A stretch of 64,000 nucleotides of DNA from JAFAGX01 sp035623255 (GTDB taxonomy: Bacteria > Acidobacteriota > Terriglobia > Terriglobales > Acidobacteriaceae): assembly GCA_035623255.1 (NCBI GenBank), contig DASPTU010000010.1:4772-68771 (forward strand), given 5' to 3'. The translations under genes were made by a program, and so were the position numbers. Of the stretch, positions 28,200 to 37,857 are shown one piece after another. Below the pieces are notes generated by a model that made no database searches, had not been told where the DNA came from, and saw nothing but the letters and a program-made list of their open reading frames with translations. Position 1 is the first letter of the stretch. Each line of letters starts with the position of its first letter.

Positions 28200-30227
28200 A
28201 TGAAACCTGGTCCTCCATCTCGGCAGACGTGTGTTGCGATCGATACGGGCGGTACATTTACCGACTGTGTTTGGATAGAGAAAAACAAACTGCGAATAGT
28301 CAAAGTTTTCTCCACCCCAGACGACCCGTCGCGATCGATCGCAGAAGGGTTGCGAGAGATTGGAATGCGTCCGGCCATTCTCCTGCACGGAACAACAGTC
28401 GGGACAAACACCATATTGCAGCGCAAGGGCGCACGCGTTGCGCTGGTCACGACTGCCGGATTTGAGGATGTGATTGAGATTGGCCGTCAAGCCCGGCCGA
28501 AACTGTACGACCTGTTCTTCGATCGGACTACACCGTTAGTGCCCTTGGAAAGGCGCTTTGGTGTGGTTGAGCGGACAGCACCCGATGCGAAGATCCTCCG
28601 CCCACCCGCCACACGGGAGGTGCGCAAGCTCGTTGATGCTGTAGGCGAAACGAAACCAGACGCGATTGCGGTTTGCTTGCTGTTTTCGTTCGCGAATCCT
28701 CGGAACGAAAGAGACATTGCGAAGGCACTGAGAAAGCTGCGAGTCCCAATGTCGATTTCCCATGAGATTCTGCCGGAGTTTCGCGAATATGAGCGGACCA
28801 GCACAGTGGTGCTCAATGCGTATCTACAGCCGATCATGGAAAAGTACCTCAACAACCTGCAACGGCGAGTGCGTAGTGAGAATAACAAGACTTCTGTGTT
28901 CGTTATGCAGTCCAGTGGCGGGATAACAACTCTCAAGGCTGCAAATCGGCAACCTGTACGAACACTGCTTTCGGGACCGGCGGGAGGAGTAGTGGGCGCA
29001 GCCGAAATGGCAAGACGAAGCGGATTCGAGCGCATCATCTCTTTTGATATGGGGGGTACTTCGACTGATGTGGCGCTAGTCGATCGCCTCGTCAAACCGG
29101 GCACTCAATCAGAGATAGCCGGCCTGCCAGCGGCTGTCCCCATGCTCGATATTCATACGGTGGGAGCTGGCGGAGGCTCAATCGCACGCTTCGATACCGC
29201 TGGGGCTTTGCGAGTTGGGCCAGAGTCTGCCGGGGCGGATCCCGGTCCGATCTGTTACGGTCGCGGTACCGAGCCCACCGTCACGGATGCCAACCTGATC
29301 CTCGGACGACTGCGCGCAGATCGTTTCCTCGGAGGAACATTCACCCCCGATCTGGAACGGACTCGCCGCCTCGTGAAGGAATGGCTAAAGCGAAATGCTT
29401 CGCGACTAACGGTTGAACAGTTTGCCGGTGGAATTATCCGAGTGGTCAACTCCACGATGGAGAAAGCGATTCGTGTGGTTTCCATCGAGAGAGGTTATGA
29501 CCCGCGAGGATTTGCATTCGTGGCCTTCGGTGGAGCGGGAGGCTTACATGCATGTGAGCTGGCCGAGGCTTTGGCAATACCGATGGTGGTGCTGCCGGCA
29601 CTGCCTGGAGCACTTTCTGCCTTTGGCATTCTGGTGAGCGACGTGGTTAAAGATTATTCAAGAACTGTGCTTTTGCGCTCTCTCGAGGAACTCCCATCAC
29701 AAGTTCTTGATCGTGAATTTGGCTGGCTGCGACAGAAGGCAGAGCACGATTTCCGGGTCGAGGGCTGGCGTGGTCGGATCGCATACCGCTACAGCATCGA
29801 TGTGCGCTATCGAGGGCAAGGATATGAACTTAATGTTCCGTACACGCGCGACCTGCACATTACGTTCCGCCGTGAGCACGAGCGGCGCTACGGTTATAGC
29901 TACGCGAAGCATGAAATCGAACTGGTGACCCTGCGTTTGCGAGCGACCATGGAAAGCTCACAGGCGAAGATGGTGAGGAGTGGCGTAGCTGCCGACCCTC
30001 CATCCGGGTTGCCCTCCCGGCGTGGAGAGAAGGAGAATGCTGCGATTATCTTAAGTGGAAGAAAAGTGCGGAGCACGGTTTATGCGCGGGAGTCGCTGGC
30101 TCCAGGCAAGAAGCTTAGGGGGCCGGCGGTCGTAACCGAGTACAGCGCAACAACGGTCATCCCCGCGGGTAAGAGTTTTTGGCCAGACGCCCACGGAAAC
30201 CTGCTCATTCAAACGAGGCCGGCTTAA
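28200..30227 (+). CDS. Hydantoinase/oxoprolinase family protein, ATP-dependent (HyuA-like)
   Basis: The 675-residue product opens with CVAIDTGGTFTDCVW, the phosphate-binding loop of the hydantoinase/N-methylhydantoinase A family, which hydrolyses cyclic amides such as hydantoins or 5-oxoproline using ATP. ILHGTTVGTNTILQRKG, SGPAGGVVGAAEMA, ISFDMGGTSTDVAL and HTVGAGGGSIA are further family blocks. The ATG at 28200 was chosen over the TTG at 28191. The usual partner hyuB is not next to it: a two-component gene follows. Substrate unknown; some HyuA are active only with HyuB. Confidence 0.9.
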   Translation: MKPGPPSRQTCVAIDTGGTFTDCVWIEKNKLRIVKVFSTPDDPSRSIAEGLREIGMRPAILLHGTTVGTNTILQRKGARVALVTTAGFEDVIEIGRQARPKLYDLFFDRTTPLVPLERRFGVVERTAPDAKILRPPATREVRKLVDAVGETKPDAIAVCLLFSFANPRNERDIAKALRKLRVPMSISHEILPEFREYERTSTVVLNAYLQPIMEKYLNNLQRRVRSENNKTSVFVMQSSGGITTLKAANRQPVRTLLSGPAGGVVGAAEMARRSGFERIISFDMGGTSTDVALVDRLVKPGTQSEIAGLPAAVPMLDIHTVGAGGGSIARFDTAGALRVGPESAGADPGPICYGRGTEPTVTDANLILGRLRADRFLGGTFTPDLERTRRLVKEWLKRNASRLTVEQFAGGIIRVVNSTMEKAIRVVSIERGYDPRGFAFVAFGGAGGLHACELAEALAIPMVVLPALPGALSAFGILVSDVVKDYSRTVLLRSLEELPSQVLDREFGWLRQKAEHDFRVEGWRGRIAYRYSIDVRYRGQGYELNVPYTRDLHITFRREHERRYGYSYAKHEIELVTLRLRATMESSQAKMVRSGVAADPPSGLPSRRGEKENAAIILSGRKVRSTVYARESLAPGKKLRGPAVVTEYSATTVIPAGKSFWPDAHGNLLIQTRPA

Positions 30228-30270
30228 GGGTTTTCCAGATCAATCGTTTAATTGTTTCAATCTGGTTACA

Positions 30271-31002
30271 ATGAGCACAAGATTTGAGCCGCCCGGCTAC
30301 AATATCTCTGTGAAAGCAAGCATTTATGTAGTGGAGGACGACCCCGATATTTCGCGGCTAGTGCGGCATCATTTGGAAGCCGCAGGCTTTGCAGTAAAAC
30401 TCTTTCTGACCGGTCACACGGTGGTCGTTGAATCGGAAAAACAGCGACCCACCCTCTTTATCCTGGACATCATGGTACCGGGCAGAGATGGCTTGGAGCT
30501 ATGCCGGCAGATTCGGCGCACCCAGTCCCTTGCCTTCATCCCGATCATTTTCTTGACCGCCAAAAACAGCGAAGCCGATCGTATTCTGGGGCTGGAACTT
30601 GGCGCGGACGACTACATACCAAAACCCTTTAGCCCGCGCGAGCTGGTGGCTCGAGTGAAGGCGGTGTTGCGACGCTTTGAGCGACCTCTTTCCCAGTCGC
30701 CGATTCGGGTTGGCGATATCGAGATTGATCCCAGCGCGATGACGTTGACGGTTCGTGGCCAACCTGTGACCACGACGGCAACCGAGTTCCGCCTGCTCGA
30801 CTATTTCGCCCGCCACCTCGGCCGGGTTTTTAGTCGCGACCAACTTCTCGATTCCGTATGGCGGGACACCGCATACGTGACGCCAAGGTCGGTTGACGTG
30901 TATGTGCGGCGAATCCGCGAGAAGATTGAACCCGACGCTGAAAATCCGCGCTATCTGAAAACTGTACGCGGTGCTGGTTACCGTTTTGAGGCTCCGAAGT
31001 GA
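30271..31002 (+). CDS. OmpR/PhoB-family response regulator
   Basis: The 243-residue protein has a receiver domain with acceptor Asp66 (FILDIMVPG) and Lys in YIPKPFSPREL, then a winged-helix DNA-binding domain (GRVFSRDQLLDSVW, RSVDVYVRRIREKIE). It overlaps the kinase gene by four bases (GTGA), and a phoU-like gene follows, so a role in phosphate control as PhoB is likely. A hairpin, CCAGAT...ATCTGG at 30235-30265, precedes the start. A GTG at 30310 is a possible shorter start. Typical Pho boxes were not seen. Confidence 0.9.
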   Translation: MSTRFEPPGYNISVKASIYVVEDDPDISRLVRHHLEAAGFAVKLFLTGHTVVVESEKQRPTLFILDIMVPGRDGLELCRQIRRTQSLAFIPIIFLTAKNSEADRILGLELGADDYIPKPFSPRELVARVKAVLRRFERPLSQSPIRVGDIEIDPSAMTLTVRGQPVTTTATEFRLLDYFARHLGRVFSRDQLLDSVWRDTAYVTPRSVDVYVRRIREKIEPDAENPRYLKTVRGAGYRFEAPK

Positions 31003-32759
31003 GAAACAGGATTTTCTTCAAACTTCTTGCGGCCTTTATCCTTGTGATCCTTGCCGGCACGGCTACGCTGGACATTTCCATCCGCCGCGCCTGGGAAGAT
31101 TCCCTGCGTGAGAGCACGGAAAGCAACCTTCGGCAGAAAGCCCGAATGTTCGCTGATCGTGTCAACAGTGATCGCAGCATGACGCTCCAGGAGATCGCCT
31201 CACAAGAGGCACAGGCGGCAGGCGCCCGTGCCACAATCATCGATGCCTCGGGACAGGTCCTTGCGGATTCCGAAGTGCAAGCGTCTTCCCTGAACAATCA
31301 GGCACAGGAACCGGAATTTTCTGTAGCACTAAAAGGTGGGGTAGGCGTTGATCAGCGTAAGAGCGCGAGTTTGGGAGTTCCATACCTTTACGCAGCGGTG
31401 CCCATTGCCGGCGGGGCGGTAAGGCTTGCATATCCTTTGTCGAACGTCGACGCCGGTATGGCAGGCAGCCGCAACACCCTTCTGCTCGGCTCCTCGATCG
31501 CCTTTTTGGCGGCATTGCTGATCGCAGGAGCAGCCGCCCAGTTGACGGCGCGCCGACTGCAGCTCATCGTGCAGTTTTCTGAAAGAATCGCCGCGGGTGA
31601 ACTCAGTGCACGAATCTCTGAAGGCTCTGGTGATGAAATTGGGCAACTCGCTTCGGCCCTCGACAAAACCGCGCGTCAACTGGAGACCAACTTCGCCGCG
31701 CTGCGGACCAGCCAGCGCCAATTGGAGATTCTGTTGAATAGCATGGAAGACGCCGTGATTGCGATCGGACCGGACAACCGGGTGCGATGGGCCAATCAGC
31801 GGATGGAGAACCTGCAACGCACTCGTTTGAATGCTCCCGTGGTGGAAACCGTGCGGGATCCGGATTTCCTCCGCGTGATTCGCGGAGCCAACGAAATGCG
31901 TAAGGCTCTTACGGGACGCGCTACGTCGGTGGTTCCGGGGCGAATTTTCGACATAACGGCCGCCCCGATGCCTGGAGGTGGCGCGGTCGCCGTATTACGA
32001 GACCTGACTGAGACGGAGCGCATGGAAAAGACGCGCCGCGATTTTATTGCTAATGTCTCTCATGAGTTGCGCACACCCCTCACGTCGATTCAGGGGTATG
32101 CCGAGACATTGCTGGATGCAGTGGGGGAAGACAACCATACGCGCGAGTTCCTGGAGATCATTCGTAAGAATGCGAGCCGAATGTCGCGGTTAACTGAAGA
32201 TTTATTGACTTTGGCAAGAGTGGAGTCCGGCGAGCATCGCTTCGAAGTGGAGCCAACAGCACCAAGCGAACTCCTGGATGATGCGGTGGAAAGCTTCCAG
32301 GAAAAAGCCCGCGCGCACGACATCGAACTGCAGGTGGAGAATTCCGCGCAAGCTTCGGTCGAAGCCGATCGCGAGGCGATCCATCAGGTCTTTTCGAACC
32401 TTATCGACAATGCTCTAAAGTACGCAGCTTCGGGAAGGCGCGTGGTGTTAGGCGCCGAACCGGCGGAAAATGGAGTGCGATTCTACGTACGCGATTTTGG
32501 CACTGGTATCCCATCCGAGCATCTCCCCCGGCTGTTTGAACGGTTTTACCGTGTAGATAAGGCGCGTTCCCGCGAATCTGGAGGTACGGGTCTTGGGCTG
32601 GCCATTGCAAAACACATCGTGCTGGCGCACGGGGGCACTATCCGGGCTGAAAGCGAACTCAATCACGGTTCGGTGTTCTTCTTCACGCTGCCGTTTGCGA
32701 CCGATACAGAGCAAGTCAAATCGTCAAAGGACAACGTTCCAGAATTTACCGAACTTTAA
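30999..32759 (+). CDS. PhoR-like sensor histidine kinase
   Basis: The 586 residues hold two membrane spans (about 7-27 and 160-180) around a periplasmic domain of 130 residues, a HAMP linker (to about 235), a PAS domain (about 240-335), a HisKA domain with His355 (FIANVSHELRTPL) and a HATPase domain (SNLIDNALKYA, FGTGIP, GGTGLGLAIAKHI). The start GTG at 30999 overlaps the regulator stop. Unlike enterobacterial PhoR it has a real periplasmic sensor domain, as in Bacillus PhoR, so it may sense a ligand directly. Confidence 0.9.
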   Translation: MRNRIFFKLLAAFILVILAGTATLDISIRRAWEDSLRESTESNLRQKARMFADRVNSDRSMTLQEIASQEAQAAGARATIIDASGQVLADSEVQASSLNNQAQEPEFSVALKGGVGVDQRKSASLGVPYLYAAVPIAGGAVRLAYPLSNVDAGMAGSRNTLLLGSSIAFLAALLIAGAAAQLTARRLQLIVQFSERIAAGELSARISEGSGDEIGQLASALDKTARQLETNFAALRTSQRQLEILLNSMEDAVIAIGPDNRVRWANQRMENLQRTRLNAPVVETVRDPDFLRVIRGANEMRKALTGRATSVVPGRIFDITAAPMPGGGAVAVLRDLTETERMEKTRRDFIANVSHELRTPLTSIQGYAETLLDAVGEDNHTREFLEIIRKNASRMSRLTEDLLTLARVESGEHRFEVEPTAPSELLDDAVESFQEKARAHDIELQVENSAQASVEADREAIHQVFSNLIDNALKYAASGRRVVLGAEPAENGVRFYVRDFGTGIPSEHLPRLFERFYRVDKARSRESGGTGLGLAIAKHIVLAHGGTIRAESELNHGSVFFFTLPFATDTEQVKSSKDNVPEFTEL

Positions 32760-32864
32760 CAGCTGCCTGACGATCGCAAAACTTATGCTGTTATCGTGCT
32801 TCAGAATGCCAAGCGCGGAAATCAACCGGGAATTCTGCCCCTAGTTTCTGAGAGAGATGCCGAT

Positions 32865-33590
32865 ATGAGTAGCGTCGCGGCCAACACACCGGCTCCCGAG
32901 CGTCCGTACGCGCACTTGGTCACCCGTACGATCGAAGCCTGCAAAGTAGCCAAGGAAGCAGCCGCGACGGCGGCTGAGGGTATTGCGACCGGGTCGGCAC
33001 CTCTTCTGAGCGGTTTGCGCGAGAAAGAGAAAGAGCTCGACACGCTTGACCAAGAGATTGATGACGGTGTGACCATCGCCATCACGCGCGTAACGGATAC
33101 GGAAGCTCGTGAGTTGCTCGCTTGCATGAAATTCATGATTGGACTGGAGCGCATCGGCGATCTCTTGTTGAGTTTCGCAAGCAGCGCGCAAGCAGCGCAC
33201 GGCCAACTTGATCCACAGGACACACGTGAGCTGACCCGGATGGCGACCATACTCGAAAAGATGCTCGACGATGTAGGTACAGCTTTCTCGTCTCGCGACG
33301 TGAAAAAAGCAGTCGAGGTTTTACGTGCCGACGCCGAGATGGACAGGTTGCGGAACCTCATTTTCCTTCGGCATATAGAAAATCCCGAAGGATTGGAGCG
33401 CCGGGCCAGCCTGCAAGTGATCTTCATGACGCAATCTTTGGAACGCGCCGGGGACCACGCCAAGAATCTGGCAGAAGAGGTTTGCCACTTTGTCAGCGGC
33501 CATACCATCCGCCACGTCATGATGGGCTATGACAAGCCGTTGGAGCAGATGTTTCTGGAGTGGCTCCGGCGTCGCGAAGAAACCCAGTAA
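32865..33590 (+). CDS. phoU: PhoU-domain protein
   Basis: PhoU proteins repress the phosphate-starvation response by linking the Pst transporter to PhoR. The 241-residue product has two three-helix PhoU repeats; the second has FMTQSLERAGDHAKNLAEEVCHF, matching the E/DxxxD metal-binding pattern, and the first GLERIGDLLLSFA. The ATG at 32865 leaves a short N-terminal tail; an earlier ATG at 32796 reads through unlikely residues. It ends the regulator-kinase operon. Pst transporter genes are not in the window. Confidence 0.85.
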   Translation: MSSVAANTPAPERPYAHLVTRTIEACKVAKEAAATAAEGIATGSAPLLSGLREKEKELDTLDQEIDDGVTIAITRVTDTEARELLACMKFMIGLERIGDLLLSFASSAQAAHGQLDPQDTRELTRMATILEKMLDDVGTAFSSRDVKKAVEVLRADAEMDRLRNLIFLRHIENPEGLERRASLQVIFMTQSLERAGDHAKNLAEEVCHFVSGHTIRHVMMGYDKPLEQMFLEWLRRREETQ

Positions 33591-33601
33591 AGAGATCTTC
33601 C

Positions 33602-34219
33602 TTATCCCGTCTTTTGCCGCTGATAGTAGCGTCGGGCTTTATCGCGATTACCGCAGGTGCTCATATCACACCAACGACGGCGATGATTTTTGGTCTTGTC
33701 CAGGAAAAGCCAGGCGCAGGTATCTGATGCGCATTGACGAACGTTGGAAAGGTCTTCGGACGTGAGCAGTTCGGCCGCGGCGCGAGCCACCGGCCAAAGC
33801 ATCGAGTCGAGATAGCTTTCCGGAGTGATCCACTCCCACGAAAAATTGTGGTTGGTGTGCGCCAGTTGTGCGTGCGTCAGAGCATTCTGGACAACCTTGT
33901 TGAGCACGGACAAGGATGTTCTGGGCACCACACGCTGCTGCGCCGCTGCCGCAAAGATGTCGTAAATCGCATCGCGCAGCTGGATAGCGCGACGAACTGC
34001 TAGTTGTGCGGTGCCCGGCGAATCCTTCGCCAACACCTTGAGGCTATCGGCCGTCCTCCTGCTGATTGCCCCGGACTCCTCACTCCAGCGTACAAGACGG
34101 GAATAGTCAGTGAGAAGTTCGATGGCATTGTCGTTACTGCGATTATCCACGGTATTTGCGAAATCGAGGCACAGGTTGCCTGCGGTGAACTCGAAGAGCG
34201 ACTTTTTTAGTTGCGACAT
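33602..34219 (-). CDS. CGNR zinc-finger transcriptional regulator (ABATE domain)
   Basis: The 205 residues comprise an N-terminal ABATE domain (AGNLCLDFANTVDNR) and a C-terminal zinc finger with CASDTC and WCDMSTCGNRDKARRYYQR, the CGNR signature that binds DNA. Such regulators are usually autoregulated or control a neighbour. It is transcribed divergently from the EamA transporter gene, 112 bases apart, with a strong promoter facing that gene in between; control of the transporter is a reasonable inference. Confidence 0.92.
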   Translation of the reverse strand: MSQLKKSLFEFTAGNLCLDFANTVDNRSNDNAIELLTDYSRLVRWSEESGAISRRTADSLKVLAKDSPGTAQLAVRRAIQLRDAIYDIFAAAAQQRVVPRTSLSVLNKVVQNALTHAQLAHTNHNFSWEWITPESYLDSMLWPVARAAAELLTSEDLSNVRQCASDTCAWLFLDKTKNHRRRWCDMSTCGNRDKARRYYQRQKTG

Positions 34220-34265
34220 CGTCGATGTCAGCTTACACCATTTATATATAACCAGTAAAAATAGC

Positions 34266-34294
34266 TTGACAAGTTATACTCCTCAGATTACTAT
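34266..34294 (+). promoter_or_regulatory. Sigma70-type promoter for the EamA transporter gene
   Basis: TTGACA at 34266-34271 and TACTAT at 34289-34294 are separated by exactly 17 bases. The -35 box is perfect and the -10 box differs from TATAAT by two bases. Transcription would begin near 34301, giving a leader of about 30 bases to the ATG at 34332, with AAGGTGAGA as ribosome-binding site. AT-richness here contrasts with the surroundings. Confidence 0.75.
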
Positions 34295-34331
34295 TCTAAC
34301 CATCAAAAACGCAGTAAAAGGTGAGACTGAG

Positions 34332-35378
34332 ATGCTTATTGATCACTCCTCGCAAATCATGGCCTTGATTCGAAGCGGGGAAGCAGTTGAGGTCGGCTTT
34401 GGTTCTCCCCGCCAACCGGTCCATCACCACCGACCTCGGCTCGCGCAGGTAATTTTGGGTTTTGGGGCGATTTATCTGATATGGGGCTCAACGTACCTGG
34501 GTATCCGCTATGCTGTGGAAACTATCCCCCCTTTCTTGATGATGGGGATCCGTCATCTCACGGCGGGACTTGCTGTATTCGCGTGGGTGCGGTCGAGGGG
34601 TACTCCGGCACCGGAACTTAAGCATTGGGGCTGGTCGCTCGGTGCGGGAGCACTGCTGTTCCTGGGTGGTCATGGTGTGCTTGCCTGGGCGGAACAGAGA
34701 GTGCCTTCAGGGCTGGCAGCGCTGTTGTGCGCGACACTGCCACTTTGGACCGTCATGCTTGCGCGGGTGGATGGGACTGAAGTAAGGCTGGGGCTTAAGG
34801 CATGGGCCGGGATACTCCTGGGATTCGGCGGTGTCGCTCTGCTGATCGGCTCTGACGCCTTGGGGCAAAGGCTGGATTTGCTGGCGGCAGGAGGGGTCTT
34901 GTCAAGCGCACTGCTTTGGGCAGCGGGAACGAGCTACACCCGAAAGGTGCAGCTGCCGACATCAAAAATCCTTTCTGCGGCCATACAGATGATCTGCGGG
35001 GGATTCTTATTGCTGATGGTCAGTTTTCTGGGCGGAGAATTTCGCAGCTTTCACGTGCAATCCCTCACCAGGCTATCCATCCTCTCATTGGTGTACCTAA
35101 TTGTGTTTGGTTCTATCATTGCCTTCACGGTGTACACCTGGCTGGTTTCAGTCAGTTCGCCCTCGATGCTCTCTACTTACGCGTATGTGAATCCGGTGAT
35201 TGCGGTTCTGCTCGGATGGGCGCTGGCCCATGAAGTACTTGGGTTACGTACCGTTATCGCTGCTACGGTGATCGTAGCCGGGGTCGTTCTGGTAGCCACG
35301 CGAAAGGGGAACGCACGCGAGATTCACAGCGAGGAACAACACCGGTTCGGTCAGACTGCAGAATTTGCTGCCGATTGA
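34332..35378 (+). CDS. EamA-family (DMT) transporter
   Basis: The 348-residue product has about ten membrane spans arranged as two EamA halves. The start of span one (GAIYLIWGSTYLGIRYAVET) and HGVLAWAEQRVPSG, then YAYVNPVIAVLLGW, are typical of YedA/RhaT-like exporters of metabolites or drugs. The frame runs open upstream to 34110, overlapping the regulator gene, but the ATG at 34332 with a good ribosome-binding site and promoter is clearly the start. Substrate unknown. Confidence 0.9.
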   Translation: MLIDHSSQIMALIRSGEAVEVGFGSPRQPVHHHRPRLAQVILGFGAIYLIWGSTYLGIRYAVETIPPFLMMGIRHLTAGLAVFAWVRSRGTPAPELKHWGWSLGAGALLFLGGHGVLAWAEQRVPSGLAALLCATLPLWTVMLARVDGTEVRLGLKAWAGILLGFGGVALLIGSDALGQRLDLLAAGGVLSSALLWAAGTSYTRKVQLPTSKILSAAIQMICGGFLLLMVSFLGGEFRSFHVQSLTRLSILSLVYLIVFGSIIAFTVYTWLVSVSSPSMLSTYAYVNPVIAVLLGWALAHEVLGLRTVIAATVIVAGVVLVATRKGNAREIHSEEQHRFGQTAEFAAD

Positions 35379-35433
35379 ATGAGAGCTGCTTCAGCTTTTC
35401 GGTCCGCAAACCACCCTGCTATGCTGCTACGGC

Positions 35434-36681
35434 ATGCACCTGCTCGCCCCGGATGTGTTGTCCGATGCCCAACACGTTGCCGCTTATATCATATTTCTCG
35501 CCAGCTATTTAGGTTTTGCCATCGGTAAGTTTCCGGGCCTCAAGATCGACCGTCCTGGCGCGGCGATCATTGGTGCAGTCGCCATGATCGCTTGCCGCAT
35601 AGTGCAGGCCAGGGACGCGCTGCGGTTCATAGATTTCCCCACCCTCGTGCTGTTGTTTTCCATGATGCTGATCGTGGGTAACCTGCATTTGGTCGGCTTT
35701 TTCGAGTGGAATGCAGCGGTGGTGTTGGAACGTCTTCACCCGGCGCAGCTATTACCGGCTGTGATCTTTACGGCGGGATTCTTGTCGGCGTTCTTCGTCA
35801 ATGACATCGTGTGCCTTGTGATGGTGCCCTTTGTGCTGAGCATCGCTAAGAGAATGCAATTGCAACCTATGCCCTATCTCTTAGCCGTCGCCACCGCTTC
35901 CAATATCGGCAGCGTGGCAACCATTACCGGGAATCCGCAAAACATGCTCATTGCATCGTTTTCCGGCATTCACTACCGGCAGTTTCTTTTTCAATTAGGA
36001 CCGGTGGCAGTGCTGGGACTATTTCTGGATTGGGCCGTCCTCCATTGGGCGTATGTTCGCAAATCCGCCATTCTGCTTCGAACCGAAGAAAAAATTGCGC
36101 TGCCTCCGCTGGATATTTCACGCCTGGTAAAACCCGCCATGGTGGTGACGGCGGTCGTCATCGGTTTCTTTGTTGGTGTTCCGCCAGCCATGATGGCGGC
36201 CCTGGGAGCCGCTGCCCTGCTCATAACCAGAACTATCGAGCCGAAGAAACTTTATGAGGAAGTGGATTGGGGATTGCTGGTGTTCTTCATCGGTCTGTTT
36301 CTGATTGTGGGAGGAGCCGAGAACGCCGGCCTTGTGGGAAAGCTTCTCGAATTAGCTGAGCACTTGAATCTCCAGCATATCGCCTCGTTTGTTGTGGCCG
36401 TCACCGTTCTGAGCAACATAGTTAGTAACGTGCCTGCGGTTATGCTCCTGAAATCGTTGATTCCCAGTTTTGCGAATCCGCACACGGCATGGTTGGCCTT
36501 AGCGATGGCCTCCACTTTGGCGGGAAACCTGACTATTACCGGGAGCGTCGCCAACATCATCGTAGTTGAAACCGCAAAACCAGAAATTGAGGTTGGATTC
36601 CGGGATTATTTCCGGGTAGGCTTACCGATTACGGTCGCAACCTTGCTGGTGGGCTCGCTGTGGCTGGCGTTCGTACCTTAA
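35434..36681 (+). CDS. SLC13/ArsB-type anion permease
   Basis: The 415 residues form about eleven membrane spans. Two matching motifs, NVPAVMLLKSL (second half) and FFVNDIVCLVMVPF (first half), along with TASNIGSVATITGNPQN and ASTLAGNLTITGSVAN, are the paired hairpin and SNT-like motifs of the ion transporter superfamily, which includes ArsB, NhaD and SLC13 dicarboxylate carriers. ArsB-like arsenite or a carboxylate are both possible; no ars genes adjoin. Start codon ATG at 35434, 55 bases after the transporter gene. Confidence 0.85.
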   Translation: MHLLAPDVLSDAQHVAAYIIFLASYLGFAIGKFPGLKIDRPGAAIIGAVAMIACRIVQARDALRFIDFPTLVLLFSMMLIVGNLHLVGFFEWNAAVVLERLHPAQLLPAVIFTAGFLSAFFVNDIVCLVMVPFVLSIAKRMQLQPMPYLLAVATASNIGSVATITGNPQNMLIASFSGIHYRQFLFQLGPVAVLGLFLDWAVLHWAYVRKSAILLRTEEKIALPPLDISRLVKPAMVVTAVVIGFFVGVPPAMMAALGAAALLITRTIEPKKLYEEVDWGLLVFFIGLFLIVGGAENAGLVGKLLELAEHLNLQHIASFVVAVTVLSNIVSNVPAVMLLKSLIPSFANPHTAWLALAMASTLAGNLTITGSVANIIVVETAKPEIEVGFRDYFRVGLPITVATLLVGSLWLAFVP

Positions 36682-36736
36682 GCCAAGATGATGACGCGAG
36701 ATATTCCAACAGTTTTGAGACCGAAAGGAAACTGTC

Positions 36737-37750
36737 ATGACGCTTAGGTCGGTAGTGCTAACGTTGGAGTTGCTTGCAGGGTTGAACGCAGCCGGTAAAG
36801 CGCAGCAGAACGTGGTGAAATATCAGGCCACTATCAACAGTGTGAAATATGTGTATGCGTCTGTGGCCCCAGTGGCACGTCTCAAGCCCGGAGACATTCT
36901 CGATACCAACACTTTGGACTGCTTCGGCAATGCGATTCAGAAGCCTGGCGACACGCTCAGCATGAGCAAAGGAGACAACCCGCTGACTGGGCCGTTTTAC
37001 GTTGAAGGCGCGGCGCCCGGCGATACGCTGGCGGTGAAAATTCTTGAACTCGACGTAGACAGCGATCACGGCCTGGGCGCATTTGCACCGGGATTTGGCG
37101 CGATTAGCCCTACCAACTACACACCGATGTTGGCAGCGCCGTTGCCAGAGAAGATCTGGTTCTATCCCATCGATCACGCCTCTAATACGGCAACATTTCA
37201 GGCACTCGACTCAAAGTTCAGCACGAAAATTCCTCTGCACCCGTTTTTCGGCTGCATCGGGGTTGCGCCCGCGGGAGGCGAAGCACGCAGTTCGGTGGTC
37301 CCTGCGGAATTCGGCGGCAACATGGATTCTCCGGAGGCGAGTGTCGGGAACACTGTCTATTTTCCCGTCAACGTGGAAGGGGCCTTGCTCTATATGGGCG
37401 ACGGGCATGCCGCCATGGGAGATGGGGAAGTTGCAGGTACCGCGATCGAGGTGCCGCTGCATGCGAAGGTGCAGGTCAGTGTGATCAAGGGTCAGAAGAT
37501 CAGTTGGCCGAGGTTCGAGAATGAAAATGCGATCATGACTGTGGGCGCGTATCGACCGCTCGACGACTGTTTGCGCATCGCGTTTACGGAACTGGTTTCA
37601 TGGATTCATCAGGACTACGGATTGTCGGAGTTCGATGCCTACGAACTTCTATCCGAAGTCGCCAGAATTCATTTAAATGAAATGGTGGATCCGAATTACG
37701 TCGTGGTTGCTTCAATTGACAAGAAGTATCTTCCGGCCAAGAAAAAATAA
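36737..37750 (+). CDS. Exported acetamidase/formamidase-family protein
   Basis: The FmdA/AmdA family hydrolyses formamide or acetamide to ammonia and the acid. Family blocks include GPFYVEGAAPGDTLAV, HPFFGCIGVAPAGGE, GGNMDSPE and VEGALLYMGDGHAAMGDGEV. The first 23 residues resemble a signal peptide (ending AAGKAQQ), so the enzyme would act outside the cytoplasm, unlike classical cytoplasmic amidases. AAGGA precedes the ATG. Length 337 is normal. It may belong with the permease gene 55 bases upstream. Confidence 0.88.
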   Translation: MTLRSVVLTLELLAGLNAAGKAQQNVVKYQATINSVKYVYASVAPVARLKPGDILDTNTLDCFGNAIQKPGDTLSMSKGDNPLTGPFYVEGAAPGDTLAVKILELDVDSDHGLGAFAPGFGAISPTNYTPMLAAPLPEKIWFYPIDHASNTATFQALDSKFSTKIPLHPFFGCIGVAPAGGEARSSVVPAEFGGNMDSPEASVGNTVYFPVNVEGALLYMGDGHAAMGDGEVAGTAIEVPLHAKVQVSVIKGQKISWPRFENENAIMTVGAYRPLDDCLRIAFTELVSWIHQDYGLSEFDAYELLSEVARIHLNEMVDPNYVVVASIDKKYLPAKKK

Positions 37751-37857
37751 CCCTGCCTGCGGGGTTCCGTAAACTTTTGGTCTAGAACCTTCGGCGCTGA
37801 CGATGCTTCTCCTCACTGCGGGGCTCCGCGATAACATTTCTCTAGACGTTATTAGCC